Assembly (NCBI GenBank): GCA_963663365.2
Contig: CAXXIH010000008.1
Location: 806,001-870,000 of the forward strand
Direction of reading: 5' to 3'
Source of the DNA: G963663365 sp963663365
Lineage (GTDB): Bacteria; Hinthialibacterota; Hinthialibacteria; Hinthialibacterales; G963663365
Length of the DNA stretch: 64,000 bases
This document shows, piece after piece, positions 1-7,511 of this stretch; position 1 is the stretch's first letter; each line of letters opens with the position of its first letter. The notes under the pieces are model-generated. The model did not search any database. It was not told the origin of the DNA and saw only the letters and a list, made by a program, of their open reading frames with translations. Made by a program: the position numbers and the translations under genes.

Positions 1-1
1 G

Positions 2-1495
2 GAATCCCGCAGCAGATACGCTTACCTCTATGATCAGGCTCCCTTGGGCTATTTCACATTAAACGAAAAGAGTCTGGTTTTGGAGGCAAATCTCACCATA
101 GCGGAACTTTTGGGAGTCGAAAGGAAGTTTCTCGTCAAGCGCGCGTTCAACACTTTCATTATTGACGAAGATCAAGACCTTTTCTATATCCACCGTAAAC
201 GACTTTTTGACACAAAAGTAAGGCAGAGTTGCGAGCTGCGGTTAAAGAAAAAAGACGGAGAATTGTTCTGGGCTCGAATGGAATGTGTTGTTTTAGAGGA
301 TTCGGCGATTGGTGGAAAGCACGTTCTTTGCGCAATACTCGATATTTCCGCTCAAAAGCGAGCGGAAGAACTTCTGCTGAAAATAGAAGCCAGGGAACGA
401 GAGAAACTCGTTCAAATTTTGGATGGGCTGAATCTCAGTATATGTGTCATCAATGATGAATATGGTATCGAGTTCATAAATAGGGAGTTTGTCGATCTGC
501 TGCCGCATCGAAATTGGGACAAGTGCTATGAATTGGATAATTCGAGCGCGCCGTGCAATTTGCAGGGATCGTCCTCACGCTGTGCTGTGCGCGAAATCTT
601 GCATGAAAACAAGCCATCCTTTCAATATAAGCATACCACACCGCCTGAAGAGGGAGCGAGGACCTTTACCACGAGGGTCTATCCCATCGAATTCTTGAAC
701 AAACGGTGTGTTATCGAAATCCATCAGGACATAACGGAGCAAGTGCAACTGGAAGAGCAGCTCCGCCACGCGCATAAACTTGAGGCTATCGGCCGCTTGG
801 CCGGAGGTTTGGCGCATGAATTCAATAATTCGTTGCAGGTGATTTTGGGAAACACCGAAATGGCTCTCCGGAAGCTTCCCGCAGAAAGTCCCTTGTGTGA
901 AACATTCTTGGAAATCCGAAAAAGTGCGGAACGTTCCGCAACGCTCAATCGCCAGCTGTTAGCCTTTGCACGCAAACAGATAATCAGTCCCAAAATATTG
1001 AACCTGAACGATCACATACCGGCCATGTTCAACATGTTAAGGCGGCTCGTTAGTGAGGCAATCGACTTGATCTGGAAACCTGGTCATGATCTTTGGCCTG
1101 TGAAAATCGATCCTGCCCAACTCGATCAGATACTAGCCAACTTGACGGTCAACGCCCGCGACGCCATTGATGGCGTGGGTAAAATCACCTTTGAGACCGC
1201 GAACGCGGAGTTCGGTGAAGCCTATTGCAGCGTCCATGCAGGATATTTGCCCGGCGAATACGTGTTGCTCACCTTGAGCGATACTGGCTGTGGCATGGAT
1301 CAGGAAACACGGTCACATGTTTTTGAGCCTTTTTTCACCACCAAGGAATTTGGCAAGGGTTCCGGCTTGGGACTGGCCACAGTGCATGGCATTGTCGAGC
1401 AAAGCGGCGGTTTTATATACGTGTATAGCGAACTGGGGAAAGGAACGACGTTTAACGTCTATTTGCCTGCATCAAGAGACGAATCGGCTCTGTAG
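2..1495 (+). CDS. PAS-PAS sensor histidine kinase, 5' end outside the window
   Basis: The reading frame is open from the first bases of the window, so the N-terminus is missing; the visible part is about 497 residues. It begins inside a PAS domain (YDQAPLGYFTLNEKSLVLEA), followed by a second PAS-like segment with several cysteines, then a HisKA dimerisation domain with the H-box LAGGLAHEFNNSLQVI and a HATPase_c domain with an N-box (NLTVNARDAI), a G1 box (DTGCGMD) and a G2 box (GKGSGLGLATVHGI). This is the standard catalytic core of a family that usually carries a C-terminal receiver (compare the kinase at 11345-14728). Here the gene stops after YLPASRDESAL and only a receiver scrap follows. 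No membrane segment is visible, so it is probably cytoplasmic. The signal sensed is unknown. Confidence 0.92.
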   Translation, partial: ESRSRYAYLYDQAPLGYFTLNEKSLVLEANLTIAELLGVERKFLVKRAFNTFIIDEDQDLFYIHRKRLFDTKVRQSCELRLKKKDGELFWARMECVVLEDSAIGGKHVLCAILDISAQKRAEELLLKIEAREREKLVQILDGLNLSICVINDEYGIEFINREFVDLLPHRNWDKCYELDNSSAPCNLQGSSSRCAVREILHENKPSFQYKHTTPPEEGARTFTTRVYPIEFLNKRCVIEIHQDITEQVQLEEQLRHAHKLEAIGRLAGGLAHEFNNSLQVILGNTEMALRKLPAESPLCETFLEIRKSAERSATLNRQLLAFARKQIISPKILNLNDHIPAMFNMLRRLVSEAIDLIWKPGHDLWPVKIDPAQLDQILANLTVNARDAIDGVGKITFETANAEFGEAYCSVHAGYLPGEYVLLTLSDTGCGMDQETRSHVFEPFFTTKEFGKGSGLGLATVHGIVEQSGGFIYVYSELGKGTTFNVYLPASRDESAL

Positions 1496-1496
1496 C

Positions 1497-1655
1497 GAGC
1501 GTCCGAATCTGAAATGCCTGTATATGTCCGGCTACACAGCGGATGTCGTCGCTCGAAATGGAATCCTGGAGGCCGACGTCAGTTTCTTATCCAAACCGTT
1601 CACGATGGAGGAGCTGGCCTCCAAAGTCCGTGAGGTGCTGGCACAGAAATTATGA
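1497..1655 (+). pseudogene. C-terminal remnant of a receiver domain
   Basis: Directly after the stop of the upstream kinase, in another frame, lie about 52 codons that read as the last third of a CheY-like receiver: the LYMSGYTADVV strand, then FLSKPFTMEELASKV with the conserved Lys-Pro, ending at a stop at 1653-1655. The phospho-acceptor half is absent. The kinase was evidently once a hybrid kinase and lost the front of its receiver by an internal deletion with a frame change. A similar scrap follows the kinase at 4803-6320. Confidence 0.8.
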
Positions 1656-1697
1656 TAACCTAAATCCTTTACAGAAATTCAAGGATCGATCTATACA

Positions 1698-2342
1698 ATG
1701 TCCGAAATCAACAACGAACATTACCACAATTACTTGACCTTTTTGCTTAGTGGACAAAGGAACCAATGCCATCAAATTGTCCAGAACCTATTGGACGATG
1801 GAATTGATATCAAAGACCTTTATATCAACTTATTTCAAGCGTCAATGTATCAAATCGGCAAACTGTGGGAAACGAATCAGATTTCTGTGGCAAAAGAACA
1901 CTTGGCGACTTCTATTACTGAAAGTCTACTGCATCTGGTCTATCCGCGCATCTTTTCACAGGATCGATGTCAGCGATCCGCGGTCATATCCTGCTGTGCC
2001 AATGAATATCATCAAATTGGCGGAAAAATGGTTGCAGACATCTTTGAAATGCATGGGTGGGATGGTCATTTTCTTGGCTCAAACACACCCATCGATGATC
2101 TTTTATCGCTGATTCAAGAAAAGAATCCCGAATATGTCGGCCTTTCATTGGCGCTTGGCTCGAACCTGCCCAAACTCGAGAGCAGCATACAAGGCATTCT
2201 GGAGGTTGCCCCACAGATTAAGATTCTGCTGGGAGGGCAGGCATTCCGGGAGCAAATAGATGAAAGTATCATACAATATTCAAACATTCGCTGTATAGCC
2301 TCTTTATATGAATTAGAAGACTTGATCCAACAACAGAGCTAA
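1698..2342 (+). CDS. CarH-like B12-binding domain protein
   Basis: This 214-residue protein consists of a helical B12-binding cap (about residues 1-90) and a Rossmann-like cobalamin-binding domain (about 95-214). The cap contains WETNQISVAKEH, which fits the Wx9EH signature of the B12 photoreceptor CarH. The second domain has EYHQIGG, matching the E/DxHxxG motif whose His ligates cobalt in base-off/His-on cobalamin proteins, plus later Gly-rich segments (LSLALGSN, ILLGGQAF). There is no DNA-binding domain, unlike CarH itself, and no methyltransferase partner nearby. The gene lies 1 nt upstream of a PAS kinase and close to a heme-oxygenase-like gene, so a role as a light- or cobalamin-sensing input module for the kinase is a reasonable inference. 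A corrinoid carrier for a methyltransferase is the main alternative. Confidence 0.88.
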   Translation: MSEINNEHYHNYLTFLLSGQRNQCHQIVQNLLDDGIDIKDLYINLFQASMYQIGKLWETNQISVAKEHLATSITESLLHLVYPRIFSQDRCQRSAVISCCANEYHQIGGKMVADIFEMHGWDGHFLGSNTPIDDLLSLIQEKNPEYVGLSLALGSNLPKLESSIQGILEVAPQIKILLGGQAFREQIDESIIQYSNIRCIASLYELEDLIQQQS

Positions 2343-2343
2343 G

Positions 2344-3465
2344 ATGGACGCCGAAAAGGATATTCGCGATTGTTTGTTCGACTTCTTGATGCAAGAAGCT
2401 CCTATTTTGTATTTGCTATTTAACAATGAAGGGACAATCGAAGATTTCAATCAGTATGCGGAAGATTTGCTCGGGGGTGGGCTTCGCGGCAAGGGACTCG
2501 CTGATGTTTTTGTCGATTTTGACGGAAATCTAGAACCAAAAGATATGGCGACTCATGCTGAGCAACCTATTCTGTTGCACGTATCGATTCCCGGCGATTG
2601 TCCTCAAACAGTGTTGTGTACCCTGAAGCCGCTGGGTGACAAGTATATCTTACTTGCGCGGTTCGACCCCTCAGAACTTTTTCAACTGCAAAAAGAGCTT
2701 CTTGCCATAAATAACGAAATCAACAACTTAACAAGGTCTTTGCAAAAACAAAAAGTCGAACTGGAAAAACTCAATCAACTGAAAAATCAGTTCTTGGGAA
2801 TGGCCGCCCACGATTTGCGCAAGCCAACGGGATTGATTATGTCGTACAGCGAGTTTCTGATCGATGAGGTCTCCAGCGGTTTGGATCAGGAGCACCAGGA
2901 ATTTCTTTCTATCATCCGTTCGACAAGTGAAACGATGAAAAGAATGATCGACGATTTTCTCGATATTTCGTTGATCGAGTCGGGCTTATTCGAGTTGGAT
3001 ATCCAAGCCTTGCCTGTTGCCGATCTGTTTCGGACCACAATGCCTTTATTGAATCAGATTGCGCGAAAAAAGAATATTGCCATCGAACTTAGCCTGGAAG
3101 ACGGAATTCCTATTATCTATCTTGATCCTGCCAAAATCGAACAGATCATAATCAATTTGGTGTCTAATGCTATCGAGTATTCACAAGAAGGCTCCCATGT
3201 CTTAATTGGTGTTTACTCAAACGGCTCACAAGTGACTTTCCGTGTAGAGGATCATGGTGTGGGGATACCACCTGATGAAATTGGTAAGATATTCTCTCCA
3301 TTCGGAAAAGGAATGACGAAAAAGACATCGGGCGAAAAGAGTGTGGGCCTGGGATTGGCAATCGCACAGCAAATTGTAAAGCAACACAATGGAACGATTT
3401 CTGTTCAAAGCGAAGTCGGGAAAGGATCTGTTTTCCAATTTACAATTCCATTTTGCATGGCTTAA
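2344..3465 (+). CDS. PAS sensor histidine kinase
   Basis: A 373-residue soluble kinase: an N-terminal PAS-like domain (about 10-115), a coiled-coil linker rich in Gln, Lys and Leu (about 115-145), HisKA with H-box AAHDLRKPTGLIMSYSEFL, and HATPase_c with N-box (INLVSNAIEY), G1 (EDHGVGIPPDE) and G2 (SVGLGLAIAQQIV). All catalytic motifs are intact. Its ATG follows the stop of the B12-binding gene by 1 nt, which implies translational coupling and a functional pair. It has no receiver of its own, so it must signal to one of the many free receivers nearby. Confidence 0.93.
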   Translation: MDAEKDIRDCLFDFLMQEAPILYLLFNNEGTIEDFNQYAEDLLGGGLRGKGLADVFVDFDGNLEPKDMATHAEQPILLHVSIPGDCPQTVLCTLKPLGDKYILLARFDPSELFQLQKELLAINNEINNLTRSLQKQKVELEKLNQLKNQFLGMAAHDLRKPTGLIMSYSEFLIDEVSSGLDQEHQEFLSIIRSTSETMKRMIDDFLDISLIESGLFELDIQALPVADLFRTTMPLLNQIARKKNIAIELSLEDGIPIIYLDPAKIEQIIINLVSNAIEYSQEGSHVLIGVYSNGSQVTFRVEDHGVGIPPDEIGKIFSPFGKGMTKKTSGEKSVGLGLAIAQQIVKQHNGTISVQSEVGKGSVFQFTIPFCMA

Positions 3466-3481
3466 GATTGGGGTACACATA

Positions 3482-4762
3482 ATGAATCAAGATCAACCGG
3501 TCATGGACTTATTGCGGCAAGCGACGAGCAAACAACACGATAAGCTTGAAAAGACGCCTTTCTTTGAAGCGTTACAGGAACAAGGCCTGCCGATTGAGCA
3601 CTATGTCGAATATCTGCATGATTTATCGATCGTTCATAGTGTTTTAGAACATAAGCTTTCTACGATTGACGATCCGGTGGTGCGTTTGGTTTGGCATGAA
3701 AAACTGCGCAGATTTCCTCATCTTCAAAAGGATATCGGACATTTATCATCGAAAGACAACTGGTATGTCGGGCCCTCCACGCATGAGTCGCTCGCAACCG
3801 TGGATTCGATCTTGCTTCGCTTTGAAGAATCCCCCATATCTTTGTTAGGATACCTTTATGTGTTGGTCGGATCGACGCGCGGCTCAATTCAAATTGGGCA
3901 ATGGATACTAGAAGCGTATAATTTGGACGCGTCGGCGGGCATGTCCTATTTTGAATACGACGAGCGCGAAGTTACTATGAATTGGCAGGATTTTGGCCAA
4001 CGCATGAACGAAGCCCTGCAAGATGAAATTCACATAACGCAAACCATTGATGCAGCCATTGAATGCTATAATCACATGGAAGTGATTTTACGTTCAATTT
4101 ACCCGCGCGGCGATGATTCAACATTCATTCATGTGACCGCCATTAATCCCGAGGCCGGGAACCATCCCATTCCTGACGACCCGCGTCTGATCCAGGCTGC
4201 AATTTGTGCTGCAGACCGTTTATGGAAAAAATATCCCTATTATGAATTCCGGTATGGCGAACGTGGAAGACGTTTTGCACGAAGCGATTGCGCGTGGTTA
4301 TTAACTTTATGCAACCTGGATGAGCTGCATCTGAAACAGCAAGCCGATTGGCTGGCGGGTGTTTTGGCATCACGCGGTATGCCAACCATCCTGCTTCAAG
4401 AGCAATTTGAGATTTTGCATGATGAACTGGCGAGTAGCAATGTTGAGGGCAATGAGCAATATGAAAAATTATTAGTTGCCGCAAAGTTTTTGCGCGAAAA
4501 GCGCACGGCGGTCATAGATGATGAACGAAGACTGAAACTATCGGTGGAGATGTCGCTAAAATTGAAAGAAGACGACCTTATGACCTGGAAGAATCTTGAT
4601 ACGATAATCTTTTCAGCGGTTATCGATGAAAAGAATGGTTACAAAAACGCGCTATCGAGCGTGCATGACTGGCTGAATGAAACCAGCAAAGTTTCTGAGG
4701 ATTTGCTTACAGTAGTCAATTTGTTCATGCAAAAACTGTCAAATCATTTTGAAAAAGGATAA
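3482..4762 (+). CDS. Heme-oxygenase-like protein with an unrecognised C-terminal domain
   Basis: Starting at ATG 3482, 16 nt after the kinase stop, the protein has 426 residues. Residues 1-205 resemble biliverdin-producing heme oxygenases of the BphO type: ATSKQHDKLE places a His (residue 19) where the proximal heme ligand sits, and GYLYVLVGSTRGS (about 123-135) matches the conserved distal-helix region. The rest, about residues 225-426, is helical and unfamiliar to me; a strongly charged conserved-looking stretch is YGERGRRFARSDCAWL (about 258-272). Bacterial heme oxygenases normally have about 200 residues, so this is a fusion of double length. If active it would open heme to biliverdin; equally it could be a non-catalytic heme or bilin sensor. 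It probably belongs to the same operon as the B12-binding protein and kinase. An in-frame start further upstream would overlap the kinase and is less likely. Confidence 0.82.
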   Translation: MNQDQPVMDLLRQATSKQHDKLEKTPFFEALQEQGLPIEHYVEYLHDLSIVHSVLEHKLSTIDDPVVRLVWHEKLRRFPHLQKDIGHLSSKDNWYVGPSTHESLATVDSILLRFEESPISLLGYLYVLVGSTRGSIQIGQWILEAYNLDASAGMSYFEYDEREVTMNWQDFGQRMNEALQDEIHITQTIDAAIECYNHMEVILRSIYPRGDDSTFIHVTAINPEAGNHPIPDDPRLIQAAICAADRLWKKYPYYEFRYGERGRRFARSDCAWLLTLCNLDELHLKQQADWLAGVLASRGMPTILLQEQFEILHDELASSNVEGNEQYEKLLVAAKFLREKRTAVIDDERRLKLSVEMSLKLKEDDLMTWKNLDTIIFSAVIDEKNGYKNALSSVHDWLNETSKVSEDLLTVVNLFMQKLSNHFEKG

Positions 4763-4802
4763 AAAACTGGCGATTGTCTGTTGGTTGGTGGAGTGAGTTG
4801 CA

Positions 4803-6320
4803 ATGAGTGAAAAATTTAAGATTCTGATTGTTGAGGATGATCCCGATGTTTTGCGGGCCACATCGCGAGTGTTGACAAAAGCGGGATATGATGTTGAATC
4901 GGCAGAATACGGCCAGGAAGGATTGGCCAAGATGCGGGAAAATATGCCGGATCTGCTGCTACTGGATGCTGTGCTTCCCGACTATGATGGATTTGAACTG
5001 TGCAAAACAATTAAATCCACCCCTGGCTTTAGCGATATGTTTGTTATCATGGTTTCGGGAAAAAGGGTGACTCCGGATGAACAGGCAAACGGGTTGAATC
5101 TTGGCGCGGACGGTTATATCGTACGCCCCTTTTCGAACAATGAGTTTCTGGCGCGGATTGAAGCGTATAGTAGAATTAAACGTTCCGAACAAGCATTGCG
5201 GCAAAGCGAGGAGCGTTTGCGATTATGTTTGAACGCGGCGAATTGCGGCCTGTGGGAAAGAAATTACGGTCATAAGCCTGATTATCTTAGTTCTTCGATG
5301 TATACAATGCTTGGGTATGGGGCTGAAGATTCTAACGAAGTTTTAGATTTCTTTGAAAGACTGGTTCATCCGGACGATCAAACAATATATTTAAGTTCTT
5401 TTGATTACATTTTGCGTCCTGAAAACAACACAATACACCGCGAATTGCGCATGAAATCGAATCGTGGCATCTGGAAGCATGTTCTTTTAAAAATTGACTG
5501 TGTTGAGCGTGATTCGGATCAGAAGCCTGCTCGCGCAACCGGGTACATCGTTGACATCTCTGAACACAAAAGTGCTGAAGAAAAACAGCAACGAATTCGG
5601 CAACTCGAGGTGGTTGGACAGCTGATTGGGCTTATGGCGCATGAGCTCAATAATGCCTTTTTTATCATTAACGGGAATTGCGAGTTGATACTGCAAGAAA
5701 AAATGTTTACACCGGATTTCCGGGAAAACATTCATGAAATCAAGCAAACTGTCGATAAATCCGCCTCACTTATCAGAGAGCTTGTTGCTTATGCGCAAAA
5801 ACAAATTTACCGCCCCAAAGAGCTTCACCTTGATCAGTTTATCGATGCGCTGCATGAAAAGATCGGCAAGATTATTGGGGCGGATATAGCATTAAGAATA
5901 TGTTTAAAGCCTGAATGCAATATGATTGTATTTGACGAGAGTCAATTAGAAGAAGTCTTTTTGAATATCGTTGAAAATGCTTGTAACGCCATGCCCAAAG
6001 GCGGAATCTTAACCATACAATCCGACCCGGTGGATATTGAAGATGAACGGGCCAAAAGATTCGAAATCGCGGAGGGCGAATATGTGCAGTTATCATTTTC
6101 TGATACGGGTATCGGAATGGATACGGAGGAAACCGGCCGCATATTCGAACCGTTCTATAGTTCAAAGCCTTTTGGAGAAGCAAGAGGTCTTGGCTTGGCG
6201 GTGGTGCAAGGGATCGTACAACAGAATGGCGGAGCGGTTACTGTAGAGAGCGAGCTTGGCAAAGGCACAACGTTTTTCATTTTTTTGCCTATGAAACTGG
6301 GTTCGGAAGTTGACAATTGA
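4803..6320 (+). CDS. Receiver-PAS-histidine kinase
   Basis: A 505-residue soluble protein: an N-terminal receiver (residues 1-125; acidic pocket EDD, phospho-acceptor in LLLDAVLPDYDGFE, Arg-Pro in place of the usual Lys-Pro at VRPFSN), a PAS domain with PAC (about 140-260), HisKA with H-box LIGLMAHELNNAFFII and HATPase_c with DTGIGMD and ARGLGLAVVQGIV. The start has a purine-rich ribosome site upstream. The replacement of the conserved receiver Lys by Arg is unusual and may weaken phosphorylation. A receiver remnant follows the stop codon, so this kinase too once carried a C-terminal receiver. Its catalytic half resembles that of the first kinase in the window. Confidence 0.93.
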   Translation: MSEKFKILIVEDDPDVLRATSRVLTKAGYDVESAEYGQEGLAKMRENMPDLLLLDAVLPDYDGFELCKTIKSTPGFSDMFVIMVSGKRVTPDEQANGLNLGADGYIVRPFSNNEFLARIEAYSRIKRSEQALRQSEERLRLCLNAANCGLWERNYGHKPDYLSSSMYTMLGYGAEDSNEVLDFFERLVHPDDQTIYLSSFDYILRPENNTIHRELRMKSNRGIWKHVLLKIDCVERDSDQKPARATGYIVDISEHKSAEEKQQRIRQLEVVGQLIGLMAHELNNAFFIINGNCELILQEKMFTPDFRENIHEIKQTVDKSASLIRELVAYAQKQIYRPKELHLDQFIDALHEKIGKIIGADIALRICLKPECNMIVFDESQLEEVFLNIVENACNAMPKGGILTIQSDPVDIEDERAKRFEIAEGEYVQLSFSDTGIGMDTEETGRIFEPFYSSKPFGEARGLGLAVVQGIVQQNGGAVTVESELGKGTTFFIFLPMKLGSEVDN

Positions 6321-6328
6321 AGTCGTAG

Positions 6329-6436
6329 CGAAACCGTACGAATGGCATCTTAGAGGCTGGAGTCAACTTTTTGTCAAAGCCATTTACCATGAATGAGCTG
6401 GTTTCAAAGGTCCGCAACATATTGAGTCAGGGATAA
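6329..6436 (+). pseudogene. C-terminal remnant of a receiver domain
   Basis: About 35 codons after the upstream kinase read NGILEAGVNFLSKPFTMNEL and on to a stop at 6434-6436. The same segment follows the first kinase (NGILEADVSFLSKPFTMEEL), so both are the tail of the same type of receiver. A few bases upstream of it (gtcgta) also match the other copy but are out of frame, so the scrap is both truncated and frameshifted. Confidence 0.75.
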
Positions 6437-6628
6437 TTGGGTGTATCTATGTTATCCTGAGATGCCGGTTTTTGGTTAAAATAGTAACTTTAAGATTACG
6501 GCTTATCTCTTCTGCCACAACTGAAGGAATTAGTACGTTTTTTTAAGTTTAGTCTTTTCAGTATATTATAGATTGTGCGTACGATTGGAGGCGGAGAAAA
6601 TGGCCTTTTTTTTCTGCGAGGCCTTGAA

Positions 6629-6644
6629 CATGCATTTCATGCAT
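6629..6644. promoter_or_regulatory. Candidate operator, repeated CATGCAT
   Basis: Two CATGCAT palindromic heptads separated by two bases lie about 95 nt upstream of the HTH-receiver gene, in a markedly AT-rich 300-bp spacer (6437-6737) that otherwise holds no gene. Binding by the adjacent HTH regulator is only an inference. Confidence 0.3.
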
Positions 6645-6737
6645 TATATAATGAATATGTATTAAACATATTTCTTGTTTTATGCTTATTTTGTCATGGA
6701 TATGTTTTTCTTGTAGTAACCCAAATAGGAGAGTGTA

Positions 6738-7343
6738 ATGCCCGCATTTCACAGGCCAATGTCCACGGGTCAGATTGCCTCTTATTTACAGATGAGTGTT
6801 GAAGTCGTGAATAAATGGATTCGTGAGGGAAAACTCAAAGCCTACCGGACGCCGGGTGGCCGCTATCGGGTAGAGGAAGCGGATTTTATTGATTTTCTCA
6901 AAGAGCACGATCTGCCCGTCGACGAAGAGTATTTCGGCCTCCAAAAGAAGACGGTCATGATCGTGGACGACGATCAGGCTGTGGTACGGACCTTGAGTTT
7001 GGCGATGGCCGAGCTGGGCGATTTTGAAATTGTGACGGCCCACGATGGCGTCTATGCGGGGTATTTATTAGCCCAAAGCAGCCCGGCCTTGGTGATCCTC
7101 GATATTTGTATGCCGGGCATGGATGGTCTGAGCCTCTGCAAGTTCATGCGCTCTCAAAAAGAGACCCAAGACACGCCGATTCTTATCGTCAGCGGCTTTA
7201 TCGACGAGGAGGCCCTGCGGGTTGCCGACGAATACAACATATACGCGTGCCTGCCCAAGCCGGTCAGTATGGCCCGGTTTTATGAGGCTGCTGCGGACGC
7301 CATGGAAATTGAAGCGCCCGAAGTCAACTCCGGGGCAAAATGA
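6738..7343 (+). CDS. Excisionase/MerR-type HTH fused to a receiver
   Basis: 201 residues. Residues 1-60 form a helix-turn-helix of the excisionase/BldC class (STGQIASYLQMSVEVVNKWI, then TPGGRYRVEEADFIDFL), followed by a complete CheY-like receiver (about 70-190) with VDDDQ, the phospho-acceptor in LVILDICMPGMDG and the LPKPVSMARFYE Lys-Pro. The order is DNA-binding domain first, receiver second, the reverse of most response regulators. The ATG is preceded by a good ribosome site (aggagag). It is the only response regulator in this island with a visible DNA-binding domain and may be the transcriptional output for several of the kinases. No partner is fixed by the sequence. Confidence 0.92.
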   Translation: MPAFHRPMSTGQIASYLQMSVEVVNKWIREGKLKAYRTPGGRYRVEEADFIDFLKEHDLPVDEEYFGLQKKTVMIVDDDQAVVRTLSLAMAELGDFEIVTAHDGVYAGYLLAQSSPALVILDICMPGMDGLSLCKFMRSQKETQDTPILIVSGFIDEEALRVADEYNIYACLPKPVSMARFYEAAADAMEIEAPEVNSGAK

Positions 7344-7511
7344 GAACTAGGAAGAGAGCGAGAGATTCGGCATTGTGACGATGCCGTTAAAAGTTTAAAG
7401 AACGTTTTTTCTGTGCTTGCCATGGAGCAGGTTTGACTTTCGATTTTTTGAGGGATTTGTAACGAGATTTTTGCCGATTGCTGAGCGGTCGGCGCCATGG
7501 GGGTTTTGTGG

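Noticed and set aside
3389..3481. Longer start for the heme-oxygenase-like gene inside the preceding kinase
   Set aside because: The extra residues translate the kinase's last codons in another frame and do not resemble heme oxygenases; ATG 3482 fits the family start.
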